Numbered from the stretch's first letter, positions 9,290 to 18,927 are shown. The stretch: DNA of 35,849 nt from Muribaculaceae bacterium (GCA_023667015.1 JAMPAX010000013.1:1-35849); one strand, 5' to 3'. Numbers and translations: made by a program. The notes: generated by a model from the letters alone, not told the origin.

Positions 9290-10513
9290 ATGAAACTTAA
9301 CAAGACCATACGACTAATCGCGATAATCGGCTTGCTTGCAAGTTGCGCACTGTCTGCAAATGCCGAAAACGACATCAAGGACAATGAGTTCAACCCGGTC
9401 AACACCGGTGTGACGACACTGAGTATCGCCCCGGATGCCCGAGGTAGTGCCATGGGTAACTTAGGAGCTGCCACCGACCCGGATATGAACTCACAATTTT
9501 GGAATCCATCGAAATATGCCTTTGGGTATAGCCAGGGAGGCCTTTCACTAAGCTATACTCCTTGGCTACGCAAGATTGTCAACGACATCTTTTTGGCAAA
9601 CCTTGCAGGATATTGGAAGCTCGGAGGCAGTGATAACCAAGCCCTGTCGGCATCGTTCAGATACTTCTCTTTGGGTGAGGTATCCATGACAGAGAATGGC
9701 TCATCAACAACACAGACTATCAATCCCTACGAATTTGCTCTCGACTTGGGCTACTCCCGCAAACTGTCGGAGAAATTCTCAATGGGCGTCGTATTGCGCT
9801 ACATTCTTTCAGACCTCTCCTACGAAGACACCTCTTCAGGAGAAACCAACACCGCAGCATCGGCCTTCTCAGCCGATATCTCCGGCTACTACGTAAGCTA
9901 TCCGATGGTAGGGCGCAATGAATGTCAGTTCTCATGGGGTTTCAATATCTCCAATATCGGTACACGTGTCAGCTACGATCATGGAGCAACCCACGCTTTC
10001 CTTCCCACAAACCTGCGACTCGGTGCTCAATTTATGTTCCCGCTGGCCGACTATCATACACTGGCCTTCGGACTTGACCTTAATAAGCTGCTTGTCCCGA
10101 CAAAACCTCGCACATCCGACTACGATATGGATACAGCCGAAGGAGCCCAGGAATATCAAGATGCCCTTCAAAAATGGAACGACATGTCTCCATTCACCGG
10201 TATTTTCAAATCCTTTAGCGATGCTCCCGGAGGCTTCAAGGAAGAGCTTCAGGAAATAAATGTATCATTTGGTGGCGAGTACTCCTACAATCAGCAATTC
10301 TTCGTACGCGCCGGTTATAATTATGAGAATGCCAATAAGGGTGGACGATCATATTTCGCCTTTGGAGCAGGCTTCTCTCTGAACGTAGTGCAACTTGATG
10401 CTTCTTATATGTTAGCAACAGCCCAGAGTTCCCCACTCGACCAGACATTGCGCTTCACTCTCACCTTCGACATGGATGGTCTGCGCGACCTTATGGGGAA
10501 GCGGAAACGCTAA
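9290..10513 (+). CDS. porV: Type IX secretion outer membrane protein PorV (LptO)
   Basis: A 407-residue outer membrane beta-barrel of the PorV family (FadL-like fold). PorV collects cargo from the translocon and delivers it to PorU for sorting-signal removal and LPS attachment. Seen: a signal peptide (LIAIIGLLASCALSANA); the family-typical opening NPVNTGVTTLSIAPDARGSAMGNLGAATDPDMNSQFWNPSKYAF; alternating beta-strand sequence to the end; GGEYSYNQQFFVRAGYNYEN and FAFGAGFSLNVVQLDASYML near the C-terminus. A cysteine lies within the signal (LLASC) but the residues after it look like a conventional signal peptidase I site, so I do not call it a lipoprotein. The upstream 170 bases show a terminator but no convincing -33/-7 pair. 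Confidence 0.93.
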   Translation: MKLNKTIRLIAIIGLLASCALSANAENDIKDNEFNPVNTGVTTLSIAPDARGSAMGNLGAATDPDMNSQFWNPSKYAFGYSQGGLSLSYTPWLRKIVNDIFLANLAGYWKLGGSDNQALSASFRYFSLGEVSMTENGSSTTQTINPYEFALDLGYSRKLSEKFSMGVVLRYILSDLSYEDTSSGETNTAASAFSADISGYYVSYPMVGRNECQFSWGFNISNIGTRVSYDHGATHAFLPTNLRLGAQFMFPLADYHTLAFGLDLNKLLVPTKPRTSDYDMDTAEGAQEYQDALQKWNDMSPFTGIFKSFSDAPGGFKEELQEINVSFGGEYSYNQQFFVRAGYNYENANKGGRSYFAFGAGFSLNVVQLDASYMLATAQSSPLDQTLRFTLTFDMDGLRDLMGKRKR

Positions 10514-10552
10514 CATTGCCTGTCAAAGTTAGTGTCGGTTGATGGTTGATCT

Positions 10553-10567
10553 GAGCTGAAAGCTCGC
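10553..10567. repeat. Small palindromic repeat (REP-like)
   Basis: GAGCT-GAA-AGCTC forms a hairpin in the gap between porV and ispF. Read on the other strand it gives GCGAGCTTTCAGCTC, which occurs again at 34036-34050. I infer a dispersed intergenic palindrome. Confidence 0.5.
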
Positions 10568-10611
10568 CTTCCTCGGGAGCACACCGTCCTTGAAATTAAA
10601 TTAGAATTTAT

Positions 10612-11115
10612 ATGGCTGGAATTCCTTTTAGAATTGGATTTGGATATGACGTCCATCAGCTTACGGCCGACCGTGAGCTTTGGATTTGCGGTGTGCGTCT
10701 TGAACACGACATGGGACTGTTGGGGCATAGTGATGCGGATGTGGCTATTCATGCCCTTTGCGATGCCCTGCTTGGAGCGGCGGCTCTTGGCGATATCGGT
10801 CTCCACTTCCCCGACTCTAATCCAAAATATAAAGGAATAGATTCCAAAATTCTCCTCAAACACGTTGTAGGACTGCTCCGAGAAGAAAACTATGGCATAG
10901 GGAATGTAGACATCACTATTTGCGCTCAAGCTCCGAAGATGGCTCCCCATATCCCACTAATGCGCACTACTCTCGCCGAGATTATGGAGATAACGACCGA
11001 CAACGTATCCGTAAAAGCGACAACTACCGAACACTTAGGCTTTACGGGGCGAAAGGAGGGAATTTCCGCCTACGCTACAGCACTTATCTACCGAGTACAA
11101 GACAATGCATCTTAA
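10612..11115 (+). CDS. ispF: 2-C-methyl-D-erythritol 2,4-cyclodiphosphate synthase
   Basis: A 167-residue IspF, the fifth enzyme of the MEP isoprenoid pathway, which converts 4-diphosphocytidyl-methylerythritol 2-phosphate to the 2,4-cyclodiphosphate with release of CMP in the cytoplasm. Seen: zinc ligands D13 and H15 in RIGFGYDVHQL and H47 in GHSDADVAIHALCDALLGA, then GDIGLHFPDSNPKYKGIDS, and the CDP-binding TTTEHLGFTGRKEGI at the end. Length is normal for the family (about 160). The stop overlaps the start of the helicase gene by 11 bases, suggesting joint transcription. The ATG is the first in frame after an AT-rich leader. Confidence 0.96.
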   Translation: MAGIPFRIGFGYDVHQLTADRELWICGVRLEHDMGLLGHSDADVAIHALCDALLGAAALGDIGLHFPDSNPKYKGIDSKILLKHVVGLLREENYGIGNVDITICAQAPKMAPHIPLMRTTLAEIMEITTDNVSVKATTTEHLGFTGRKEGISAYATALIYRVQDNAS

Positions 11116-13219
11116 TGACAGACAACGTCAGGCAGTAGAAGCTACTGAGGGGCGGGTGCGGGTAGTAGCCGGCGCCGGCTCCGGTAAGACTCGTGTGCTG
11201 GCACATAGATTCGCTTATCTTGTCAATGACATAGGTGTTTCCCCCTCCAATATTCTCTGCCTGACTTTCACCAACAAAGCCGCACAGGAGATGAAACATC
11301 GCATAGCCCGAATGGTGGATTCGGGAAGCGTAAACGACTTTATATGCACCATCCACAGCTTTTGCGTAAAGCTTCTGCGCAAAGAAATATACAGACTCGG
11401 CTATCCAAAAAACTTCCTGATAATCGATGAAGAGGATGCCAAAAATTTGGCCAAACAAGCCATGCATGATTATGGCATCGATCGCAAGAAAACTACTACA
11501 GAGCGATTTCTTAAGGACGTATCTGCGTTGAAAAGCTACGACCCAAACGCTTATATTCACAAATATCTGCTTCCCGGAGCCGGTCCCGACACAGCCGATG
11601 TTAAAGAACGCTACATTAAGCTTCAGCGCAAACAGTATGCCCTGGATTATGACGACCTGATTTATTTCGCTATCTATATCTTATTGCATTTTCCGGACGC
11701 AAAAGAATACTGGACCGACAAACTCAACTACATTATGGTTGATGAAGTACAGGATCTAAGCGGTGATGATTGGAAATTATTAGGAATCCTCTGTAGCAAA
11801 CACGGCAATTTGTTTGTAGTTGGAGATCCCGACCAGGCTATTTATGAATGGCGCGGAGGAAATCCACGAATATTTGTGGATTTCAAAGCGCATACCGACA
11901 TCGTACTCAACCAGAATTATCGTTCCACACCGGACATATTGGATGTAGCCAACACTATCATTGCCAACAATAAAAACAGGGTTCCCAAAGAGCTCTTTAC
12001 ACTCCGACTCAACGAGCAACGGGTCATCTACCGGCATTGCAAAAGTGAGAAAGAAGAGGCGACACAAATAGCAGAGACAATCCGCAAACACGTAAAAGAA
12101 GATGGGATGGACTACAAAGACTTCGCTGTGGTCTATCGTTCATCGTTTCTTTCACGCCTAGTAGAGCAGTCATTACTACGCGAGAAGATACCATACACGG
12201 TATGGGGTGGTGTTCGCTTCTTTGAGCGCAAAGAAATCAAAGACGTAGTCAGCTATTTGCGCCTCGCAGTGAATGTCAACGATGACCTTGCGTTCAGTCG
12301 CATCGCTAATGTACCGGCTAGAAAGATGGGGAGTGTCACCTTGAGTAAGCTACGACAGCTTGCAGAGAGCGAGGGAGACTATCTCTTCCCTACATTGAAA
12401 CGGCATATCGATGAAAAGCCCTTTAATCGCAAAGAGATAAAAGCCTTCATAGATATTATCGACCACGGCAAGAGCATGGCTTCCGGCACCCCAGTCTCTG
12501 AGCTCAGCGAATGGCTGATGAACACAAGTGGTCTTCAGGATATGTATCGCACGGATGAGACTGAGGAACGATTGGAAAACATCACTGAACTCGTCAGTGC
12601 AATGAAAGAATTTGAGCTTAGCCGTATAGATGAGTCCGAAACAGATGCAGAGCATTATCTGCAGGAGATTTCCCTTTACATGAATCCGGATTTTGAGCGC
12701 GATGGGAGCAACGTCCGGCTGATGACCATCCATCAGTCGAAGGGACTGGAATTCCCATGCGTATTTATTCTGGGGCTTACCGAAGGAGTTTTTCCCAACC
12801 ATCGTAGTATCCGCGAGCGACGCAAAGATGGCGAAGAGGAAGAGCGACGACTGATGTATGTAGCAGTCACACGCGCTGAAGATATCCTGTACCTGTCCGA
12901 GTCTGAAGGATATAGCAATGACACCGGAGCGTTGAAATATCCATCAAGATTCCTGGGAGAGATAGACACGAGCCTCCTTCAAGTTGAGGGGAATCCCGAC
13001 CCATCGCTATTAGAGGGCACAAAGACAATGGTAAAGAATCTCAACGATGAGCTATTCGGGGGAAGCGAAGCTGAATACGCCGCGGGAACGGTAGTCGTGC
13101 ATAAGGTATTCGGAGAGGGGATTGTAGAGAGCTACGATGCCATCGCTAAGAGCTATCGAGTACGCTTTGGGGAGAATGTTCGGAATCTTGTAGGGAGAGT
13201 GCTTGAGATTAGGAATTAG
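11105..13219 (+). CDS. UvrD/PcrA-type ATP-dependent DNA helicase
   Basis: A 704-residue superfamily 1A 3'-5' DNA helicase of the UvrD/Rep/PcrA group, acting in repair and removal of proteins from DNA. Seen in order: Q-motif LNDRQRQAV; Walker A GAGSGKT at residues 23-29; TFTNKAAQEMKHRI (Ia); Walker B VDEVQDLSGDDW near residue 213; VVGDPDQAIYEWRGG (III); QNYRSTPDIL (IV); VRLMTIHQSKGLEFPCVFI (V); EERRLMYVAVTRAED (VI). The C-terminal block VVHKVFGEGIVESYD...YRVRFGENVRNLV resembles the PcrA/UvrD Tudor-like RNA-polymerase-binding tail. Full length. The start lies inside the ispF 3' end. The gene ends within a TTAGGAATTAGG repeat that recurs after parE. Symbol left blank because UvrD, PcrA and Rep cannot be separated by eye. 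Confidence 0.94.
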   Translation: MHLNDRQRQAVEATEGRVRVVAGAGSGKTRVLAHRFAYLVNDIGVSPSNILCLTFTNKAAQEMKHRIARMVDSGSVNDFICTIHSFCVKLLRKEIYRLGYPKNFLIIDEEDAKNLAKQAMHDYGIDRKKTTTERFLKDVSALKSYDPNAYIHKYLLPGAGPDTADVKERYIKLQRKQYALDYDDLIYFAIYILLHFPDAKEYWTDKLNYIMVDEVQDLSGDDWKLLGILCSKHGNLFVVGDPDQAIYEWRGGNPRIFVDFKAHTDIVLNQNYRSTPDILDVANTIIANNKNRVPKELFTLRLNEQRVIYRHCKSEKEEATQIAETIRKHVKEDGMDYKDFAVVYRSSFLSRLVEQSLLREKIPYTVWGGVRFFERKEIKDVVSYLRLAVNVNDDLAFSRIANVPARKMGSVTLSKLRQLAESEGDYLFPTLKRHIDEKPFNRKEIKAFIDIIDHGKSMASGTPVSELSEWLMNTSGLQDMYRTDETEERLENITELVSAMKEFELSRIDESETDAEHYLQEISLYMNPDFERDGSNVRLMTIHQSKGLEFPCVFILGLTEGVFPNHRSIRERRKDGEEEERRLMYVAVTRAEDILYLSESEGYSNDTGALKYPSRFLGEIDTSLLQVEGNPDPSLLEGTKTMVKNLNDELFGGSEAEYAAGTVVVHKVFGEGIVESYDAIAKSYRVRFGENVRNLVGRVLEIRN

Positions 13220-13238
13220 GAATTATTTGGGGGTCGAT
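13208..13238 (+). repeat. Stop-codon-associated AT-rich repeat, copy 1
   Basis: ATTAGGAATTAGGAATTATT begins in the last codons of the helicase gene, whose stop TAG lies inside it, and is followed by GGTCGAT at 13232-13238. A related arrangement (TTAGGAATTAGG, AT-rich spacer, GGTCGAT) follows the parE stop. Confidence 0.5.
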
Positions 13239-13287
13239 GGCAATATTCTTTGAGTACGGGAGGATTCTTTTCGGAGGAATTTTTGGT

Positions 13288-13318
13288 TTTGGAAATTCGG
13301 GGGATTTTTGTAATTTTG
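13288..13318 (+). promoter_or_regulatory. Promoter of parE
   Basis: TTTG (13288-13291), a 19-base spacer and TAATTTTG (13311-13318) match the Bacteroidetes consensus. The parE ATG is only 4 bases after the -7 box, so the transcript probably begins at or very near the A of the start codon. Confidence 0.8.
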
Positions 13319-13322
13319 TGAT

Positions 13323-15353
13323 ATGGAAAATGATTTGTTCAACGCTGCATTATCAGAGACGTTTGAGAATCCTTCTGAGAATTCGGTAGTCTCCGGTGTA
13401 GACATTTCTACGACCTCATCATCTGAGTATAATGAGGATGCTATCCAGACGCTTGCTTGGAATGAACATATCCGCAGACGTCCCGGTATGTATATTGGCA
13501 AGCTCGGCGATGGCACACATGCTGAGGATGGTATCTACGTCCTCATCAAGGAGGTCATGGACAATTCTATAGATGAGTTCAATATGGGTGCGGGTACCCG
13601 TATTAATATCAGCATTACCCCCCAGGGGGAGGTGACCATCCGCGACTACGGACGTGGCATACCCTTGGGAAAGGTGAAGGAGGTGGCCTCCGACATCAAT
13701 ACAGGAGGTAAATTCGACTCAAAAAATTTCCAGAAATCAGTAGGTTTGAATGGTGTGGGTCTTAAAGCTGTCAATGCTCTTTCTACGGAATGCGATGTAC
13801 AGAGCTTCCGCGATGGCCAGACAGTACGAGCCGAATTTCGCAAGGGGAATCTTATTTCCCTGACGGAGCCAACTCCTACAAATGAGGCTAATGGCACACT
13901 GGTAAGATTTATTCCTGACCCCACGCTCTTCCGCGACTATCGTTTCAACATGGAATTTGTAGAGACTATGGTCAATAATTATACGTATCTCAACACGGGT
14001 CTTCAGATATTCTTCAACGACAAGAAATACGTCTCTCGCCACGGTCTGTTAGACCTGCTGAAAGAACACCTCACCTCCGAGCCTCTCTATCCTATTATCC
14101 ATCTGAAGGGTGAGGATATCGAGGCAGTCATCACTCATACCGACCAATATGGAGAGGAATACTATTCCTTTGTCAATGGGCAGCACACGACTCAGGGAGG
14201 CACCCATCTATCAGCCTTTCGTGAACACGTTTCGCGCACTATTAAGGAATTTTCCGGCAAAGGATATGAATTCGGTGATATCCGCAATGGTATGGTAGCG
14301 GCCATCAGTGTTCGCATTCAGGAGCCGGTATTTGAGTCTCAGACGAAGACTAAGCTCGGTAGCAAAGAGATAGCTCCGGACAGTCCGGTCACCGTCAATA
14401 AATTCGTAGGAGATTTCATCAAGAAAGACCTTGACGACTTCTTGCACAAGAATCAGGATACAGCCACAAGCATGCTGGCGAAGATAGCCTCAAGCGAGAA
14501 AGAACGTAAAGCAATGGCAGGCGTAGCAAAGTTGGCACGCGAGAAAGCCAAGAAGGTGAGTCTCCATAATCGCAAGCTCCGAGATTGCCGCATTCATTAC
14601 AACGATCCCTACAAAGAGGGTAAAAATGCAGTGAATCGCCAGGATGAGTCTTCGATCTTCATTACGGAGGGTCTTTCCGCCACAGGAACTATCACCAAAG
14701 TGCGCAACGCCGAAACACAGGCCGTATTCTCACTGCGAGGAAAGCCACTCAACTCATACGGCATGACACAGGAGGTAGTCTACAAAAACGATGAATTCAA
14801 CCTTCTTCAAGCAGCTCTCAACATTGAAGAGGGGATTGAAGGATTGCGCTATAATAAGGTTATTATCGCCACTGATGCTGATGTAGACGGGATGCATATT
14901 CGTCTGCTCATCATCACCTTCTTCCTTATGTTCTTCCCGGATCTGATAAAGAAGGGGCACGTCCATATACTTCAGACCCCACTTTTCCGAGTGAGAAATA
15001 AGAACTCTACACGCCGCAAGTTCCAGCGCAAATCGAAGACCAAAACAGTCAAGACAGACGCAGACACGCCTCAAGAGCGCGACACCTACTATTGCTACAC
15101 AGAAGAAGAGCGATTAGCAGCCATCGAAAAATTGGGCGACAAGGCAGAGATCACTCGATTCAAAGGTCTTGGAGAAATCAACGATGTAGAATTTGCAGAC
15201 TTCATAGGAGAAGAGATGAGACTCGATCCCGTAGTACTCCGTCCCGGCGACACCCCCGAGAAGCTACTGGAATTCTACATGGGTAAGAATACCATGGAAC
15301 GCCAGAATTTCATAATCGACAATCTGATAATCGAAGATGATTCAGAAATTTAG
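13323..15353 (+). CDS. parE: DNA topoisomerase IV subunit B
   Basis: A 676-residue type IIA topoisomerase ATPase subunit that with ParC decatenates replicated chromosomes. ParE rather than GyrB because of the Bacteroidetes ParE signatures [46 protein letters not shown] and [15 protein letters not shown]. Seen: GHKL ATP-binding residues in VMDNSIDEF and [14 protein letters not shown] domain with [11 protein letters not shown] and [13 protein letters not shown]-terminal [11 protein letters not shown]...[12 protein letters not shown]. The usual EGDSA of TOPRIM reads EGLSA here; the catalytic Glu is kept. A lysine/arginine-rich insert (about residues 560-585) and a 40-residue acidic N-terminal extension are extra. 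The gene has its own promoter and is followed by coaD and the S41 protease, an order I recall from other Bacteroidales. Confidence 0.94.
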   Translation: MENDLFNAALSETFENPSENSVVSGVDISTTSSSEYNEDAIQTLAWNEHIRRRPGMYIGKLGDGTHAEDGIYVLIKEVMDNSIDEFNMGAGTRINISITPQGEVTIRDYGRGIPLGKVKEVASDINTGGKFDSKNFQKSVGLNGVGLKAVNALSTECDVQSFRDGQTVRAEFRKGNLISLTEPTPTNEANGTLVRFIPDPTLFRDYRFNMEFVETMVNNYTYLNTGLQIFFNDKKYVSRHGLLDLLKEHLTSEPLYPIIHLKGEDIEAVITHTDQYGEEYYSFVNGQHTTQGGTHLSAFREHVSRTIKEFSGKGYEFGDIRNGMVAAISVRIQEPVFESQTKTKLGSKEIAPDSPVTVNKFVGDFIKKDLDDFLHKNQDTATSMLAKIASSEKERKAMAGVAKLAREKAKKVSLHNRKLRDCRIHYNDPYKEGKNAVNRQDESSIFITEGLSATGTITKVRNAETQAVFSLRGKPLNSYGMTQEVVYKNDEFNLLQAALNIEEGIEGLRYNKVIIATDADVDGMHIRLLIITFFLMFFPDLIKKGHVHILQTPLFRVRNKNSTRRKFQRKSKTKTVKTDADTPQERDTYYCYTEEERLAAIEKLGDKAEITRFKGLGEINDVEFADFIGEEMRLDPVVLRPGDTPEKLLEFYMGKNTMERQNFIIDNLIIEDDSEI

Positions 15354-15384
15354 GAATTAGGTAATAATTAAGTAGATGGTCGAT
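15351..15384 (+). repeat. Stop-codon-associated AT-rich repeat, copy 2
   Basis: TTAGGAATTAGG overlaps the parE stop codon and is followed by an AT-rich spacer and GGTCGAT (15378-15384), mirroring the arrangement at 13208-13238. The rest of the 75-base gap to coaD is AT-rich, with a short duplication of TATAAATTG. Confidence 0.5.
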
Positions 15385-15428
15385 TTGAATTTAAATTGAA
15401 CAGCTAGTTATAAATTGAAAATTATAAA

Positions 15429-15884
15429 TTGGAAAAGATTGGGATATTTCCAGGCAGCTTTAATCCTTTCACTACGGGGCATGCCGACATCGTAGAGCGT
15501 GCGCTAAAGATTTTCGACAAGATTATAGTCGGAGTGGGATTCAATGAACACAAACCCGGAGGAGCAGTTGCCGCTGAAAAGCGGGCTGAAGCTATTGCCG
15601 ACTTCTACGCTGATGAGCCACGAGTAGAGAGTGAAAGCTACAGCGGGCTGACGGTAGAATTTGCGTGCAGGAAGTCTGCCGTTGCAATAATTCGCGGAAT
15701 TCGCAATTCCCAAGACTTCGAATATGAGAAGACGCTCTCAGAAGTCAATGAAGAGATAGCAGGAATGCCTACAGTATTTCTCTGTTGCAGTCCGCAACTG
15801 AGCTTCGTAAGCAGCTCGATGGTTCGCGAACTTGAACATAACGGCTACGATGCCGGTAAATATATAGCTACAAAAATTAAATAA
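15429..15884 (+). CDS. coaD: Phosphopantetheine adenylyltransferase
   Basis: A 151-residue CoaD, which transfers AMP from ATP to 4'-phosphopantetheine to make dephospho-CoA, the penultimate step of coenzyme A synthesis. Seen: the nucleotidyltransferase motif TTGH (residues 15-18) in FPGSFNPFTTGHADI; the family's AIIRGIRNSQDFEYEKTLSEVNEEI; and the second ATP-binding motif SFVSSSMVREL, usually ISSTxVRE. Length is typical (about 150-160). The best start is a TTG giving MEKIGIFPGSF; no in-frame ATG lies before the catalytic motif, so this rare start is well supported. Only 7 bases separate it from the S41 gene, so they are probably one transcript. Confidence 0.95.
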   Translation: MEKIGIFPGSFNPFTTGHADIVERALKIFDKIIVGVGFNEHKPGGAVAAEKRAEAIADFYADEPRVESESYSGLTVEFACRKSAVAIIRGIRNSQDFEYEKTLSEVNEEIAGMPTVFLCCSPQLSFVSSSMVRELEHNGYDAGKYIATKIK

Positions 15885-15891
15885 TACGACT

Positions 15892-17514
15892 ATGAACATA
15901 CGAAAGATACTAATGCCGGTAGCAATACTCGCTATAGGGATACCGGCACTGATAGCCCAATATATGACACCCGACAATAAGTTGCGGATGGCAGAGTCTG
16001 CTATTGCTCAGTTGTATGTAGATACAGTCAACGAAGACAAACTCGTGGAAAATGCTATCCGCGGGATGCTTGAGCAGCTCGATCCCCACAGTTCATATTC
16101 CACGCCGGAGGAGACTCGTGAGCTTAATGAGCCATTGGAAGGGAACTTCAGTGGTATCGGCATATCCTTCAACATGAATCGCGACACACTCTACGTCATA
16201 CAGACAATCTCCGGAGGTCCATCGGAGAGAGTTGGCATGCTTGCCGGCGATAGGATTATCAGTGTCAACGATACTACGATAGCCGGAGTGAAGATGAAAA
16301 ATTCCGATATCATGAAGCGTCTTCGCGGCAAGAAGGGCACTGATGTGGCTGTGAAAGTGTTGAGATACAGTGGAGTGCGGACTGATACAATCGCATTCCT
16401 GATTACACGCGATGACATCCCCATCTATAGTGTGGATGCGGCCTACATGGTCGATCCCAAGACGGGATATATCCGATTGAATAAATTTGCGGCAGAGACT
16501 CCCAAGGAGATGGCTACAGCCATTCGCGACCTGAAGAAGCAGGGTATGACTCAGCTGATTCTCGACCTTACCGATAATGGTGGCGGATATTTGAATTCAG
16601 CCGTAGACCTTCTAGGGGAACTCCTCCCCGATGGCAGTATGGCTGTCTACACTGAAGGGCGCGCCTCCGACCGACATGATATGTATGCCCAGCCTCGCTC
16701 CATGAAACCATTGTTTGCCGATGGCAGACTTGTCATCATGACCAATCAATATTCAGCCTCAGCTTCTGAGATTACAGCCGGCGCTATCCAGGATCATGAC
16801 CGCGGCCTGATCGTAGGACGTCGCTCCTTCGGCAAGGGGCTTGTACAACGCCCTATACCCTTCCCCGATGGATCAATGATACGTCTGACCATCGCCCACT
16901 ACTACACCCCCTCAGGCCGCGACATCCAGAAGCCATACGTCAAAGGAGACCAGAAAGCCTACAATCATGATATGGCAGACCGCTTATCCTCCGGCGAGCT
17001 ATTCCATGCCGACTCTATTAAATATGTGGATTCACTGAAATTCAAGACACTGCGTATGAACCGTGATATCTATGGAGGTGGTGGCATATATCCCGACTCT
17101 TTCGTGCCCCTCGACACTACTGAGTATACTAAATACTATCGCAATGTCATGGCCAAGGGATTGCTTAATCGATATGCTATCTCCTATGTTGATGCTCATC
17201 GCAAAGAGATAAAGAAGCAATATCACACAGATACTCAATTTGTTGACAACTTCGAAGTGACACCTCAAATGCTTGACAAGCTCAAGGAAATGGCTGACTC
17301 AGAGAAGATTGAGTTTGACAAAGAGCAGTTTGAGCAGAGTGCACCCCTCTTCAAGATGATTCTCAAGGCATTAATAGGACGCGACATTTATGAGAATGCT
17401 ACCTATTTTAAGGTCTATAATCTTCACGACCCAATATTCCGGGAAGCACTCCGACTTATCAATTCGCAAGACTATACTACATTGCTAAGTCCCGGCGGCA
17501 AACCAAAGAAATAA
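15892..17514 (+). CDS. S41 family carboxy-terminal processing protease with PDZ domain
   Basis: A 540-residue exported serine protease of the CtpA/Prc family, which trims or degrades periplasmic proteins from the C-terminus. Seen: a signal or anchor peptide (ILMPVAILAIGIPALIAQY); the prodomain DPHSSYSTPEE; PDZ domain near residues 80-165 (GIGISFNMNRDT...SERVGMLAGDRIISVND); DNGGGYLNSAVDL; catalytic Ser290 in YSASASEIT and general-base Lys315 in RRSFGKGLVQ, 25 residues apart as in the Ser/Lys dyad of E. coli Prc; and YTPSGRDIQKPY. A C-terminal helical region of about 170 residues follows the protease core. It sits between coaD and a DUF3078 outer membrane protein; the pairing may reflect envelope quality control (inference). 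Confidence 0.93.
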   Translation: MNIRKILMPVAILAIGIPALIAQYMTPDNKLRMAESAIAQLYVDTVNEDKLVENAIRGMLEQLDPHSSYSTPEETRELNEPLEGNFSGIGISFNMNRDTLYVIQTISGGPSERVGMLAGDRIISVNDTTIAGVKMKNSDIMKRLRGKKGTDVAVKVLRYSGVRTDTIAFLITRDDIPIYSVDAAYMVDPKTGYIRLNKFAAETPKEMATAIRDLKKQGMTQLILDLTDNGGGYLNSAVDLLGELLPDGSMAVYTEGRASDRHDMYAQPRSMKPLFADGRLVIMTNQYSASASEITAGAIQDHDRGLIVGRRSFGKGLVQRPIPFPDGSMIRLTIAHYYTPSGRDIQKPYVKGDQKAYNHDMADRLSSGELFHADSIKYVDSLKFKTLRMNRDIYGGGGIYPDSFVPLDTTEYTKYYRNVMAKGLLNRYAISYVDAHRKEIKKQYHTDTQFVDNFEVTPQMLDKLKEMADSEKIEFDKEQFEQSAPLFKMILKALIGRDIYENATYFKVYNLHDPIFREALRLINSQDYTTLLSPGGKPKK

Positions 17515-17534
17515 CATCAAGCCCATTGGATCCG

Positions 17535-18923
17535 ATGATGATGAGACACTGCATATTTCTCATAGCGTTGACGTTCTTCCTCAGCGCTATGAGTCGTACG
17601 TCCAAGACTCAACTGCGTGCACCGGAGCATAAGAGTGAGCTCAGTGTCTCTGAAGAATTAGAAGCGGCCTTTGAAGAAAATCTCTCATTGCCAAAGGATT
17701 CTATAATAACTGACCCGGCTATAGACTGGGCTTATGACTCAGGAGCCTTGACAGCAGAACTCCCGCTGACATTCAAAGGATTCAGAAGGTTGGGGCCGGA
17801 GATTTTTCATGTCCCTGATGTTGACGGTCTTATAGCTCAAAATTTCGAGCCGGAAGCTATTTTAGTAACCGGGAATCCATTATCTCCCAACCTTAAGGCT
17901 CTATTTCGCAAACAGCATATCGGGGAAGCTCTCATCTACTTCTACATGATTGAGAATCCAAATAAAATCGAATTTCTTGCATGGAACTTCCCCAAACCGC
18001 CAAAAATCCCCGACTTCGACAAGAAATTCACGAAACTTATCGGAGGGCTCAATCCCTCAATCCTCCCTACAAATTTCGACAAAATAGAAAGCGGCTCTCT
18101 TGGGAAACGAATATGGCTACATTATTTCAATGTAGGATTGCAGTTCTCGCAAGCATACGTCAGCTCTAATTGGTACCAGGGAGGCAACAACCACTTAGCT
18201 TTGCTTTTTAATTTCAATTGGAATGTAGACCTAAATACTGTATATCATCCTAATCTGCTTTTCCAAAGCGCACTGAGCTACAAGCTGGCTATCAACTCCA
18301 ATCCCAAGGAGTCTCTGCATCGATTGTCGGTCACTCAAGATAATTTCCAGTATAATCTCAAAGGTGGTCTTAAGGCATTGAAACACTGGTTTTATTCATT
18401 CACCCTGCAACTGACCACTCCCCTCTTCAATACCTATCCTGCAGATAGTCCCGGCAGGTCTGCAGCATTTTTCTCTCCCGGAACTTTCAACCTCGGTCTC
18501 GGTATGACCTACAACCGGCAGAATGCCAAGAAGACTTGGAAGATTAGTGCCTCGGTTGCACCTATCTCATACAACCTTAAGACGTGCATAGCTCGCGACG
18601 TAGACCATGCACAATTTAACATCCCTGCTGATGCCAGGACGGCCAGCGAGGTAGGTTCAAACCTCGAGACCAATTTCACCTGGAAGATTGCCGACAACAT
18701 CACCTGGACATCTCGGATATTCCTCTTCACCGACTATAAATATTTCCTTACTGACTGGGAAAATACCTTGAACTTCAGCTTTAATAAATTTTTCTCAACT
18801 CAGCTATATGTACATCCTCGCTATGACTCATCGTCTGACTTCTCAACCTCCGGATGGCACTACTGGATGCTTAAGGAAATACTAAGCCTTGGTCTCTCTT
18901 ATACATTCTCTACAAAGGGATAA
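17535..18923 (+). CDS. DUF3078 outer membrane beta-barrel protein
   Basis: A protein of about 462 residues with a signal peptide (MRHCIFLIALTFFLSAMS) and a large C-terminal domain matching the Bacteroidota-specific DUF3078 family: FSQAYVSSNWYQGGNNHLALLFNFNWNVDL, QDNFQYNLKGGLKALKHWFYSFTLQLTTPLFNTY, and a final strand LSLGLSYTFSTKG ending close to the C-terminus as in outer membrane barrels. The family has no settled function. Three ATGs in a row start at 17535; the frame also extends to a TTG at 17526, which I consider less likely. It begins about 20 bases after the S41 protease stop and ends 4 bases before the next gene, so it sits within one operon. An outer membrane location is inferred from the strand pattern. 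Confidence 0.8.
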   Translation: MMMRHCIFLIALTFFLSAMSRTSKTQLRAPEHKSELSVSEELEAAFEENLSLPKDSIITDPAIDWAYDSGALTAELPLTFKGFRRLGPEIFHVPDVDGLIAQNFEPEAILVTGNPLSPNLKALFRKQHIGEALIYFYMIENPNKIEFLAWNFPKPPKIPDFDKKFTKLIGGLNPSILPTNFDKIESGSLGKRIWLHYFNVGLQFSQAYVSSNWYQGGNNHLALLFNFNWNVDLNTVYHPNLLFQSALSYKLAINSNPKESLHRLSVTQDNFQYNLKGGLKALKHWFYSFTLQLTTPLFNTYPADSPGRSAAFFSPGTFNLGLGMTYNRQNAKKTWKISASVAPISYNLKTCIARDVDHAQFNIPADARTASEVGSNLETNFTWKIADNITWTSRIFLFTDYKYFLTDWENTLNFSFNKFFSTQLYVHPRYDSSSDFSTSGWHYWMLKEILSLGLSYTFSTKG

Positions 18924-18927
18924 TCCT

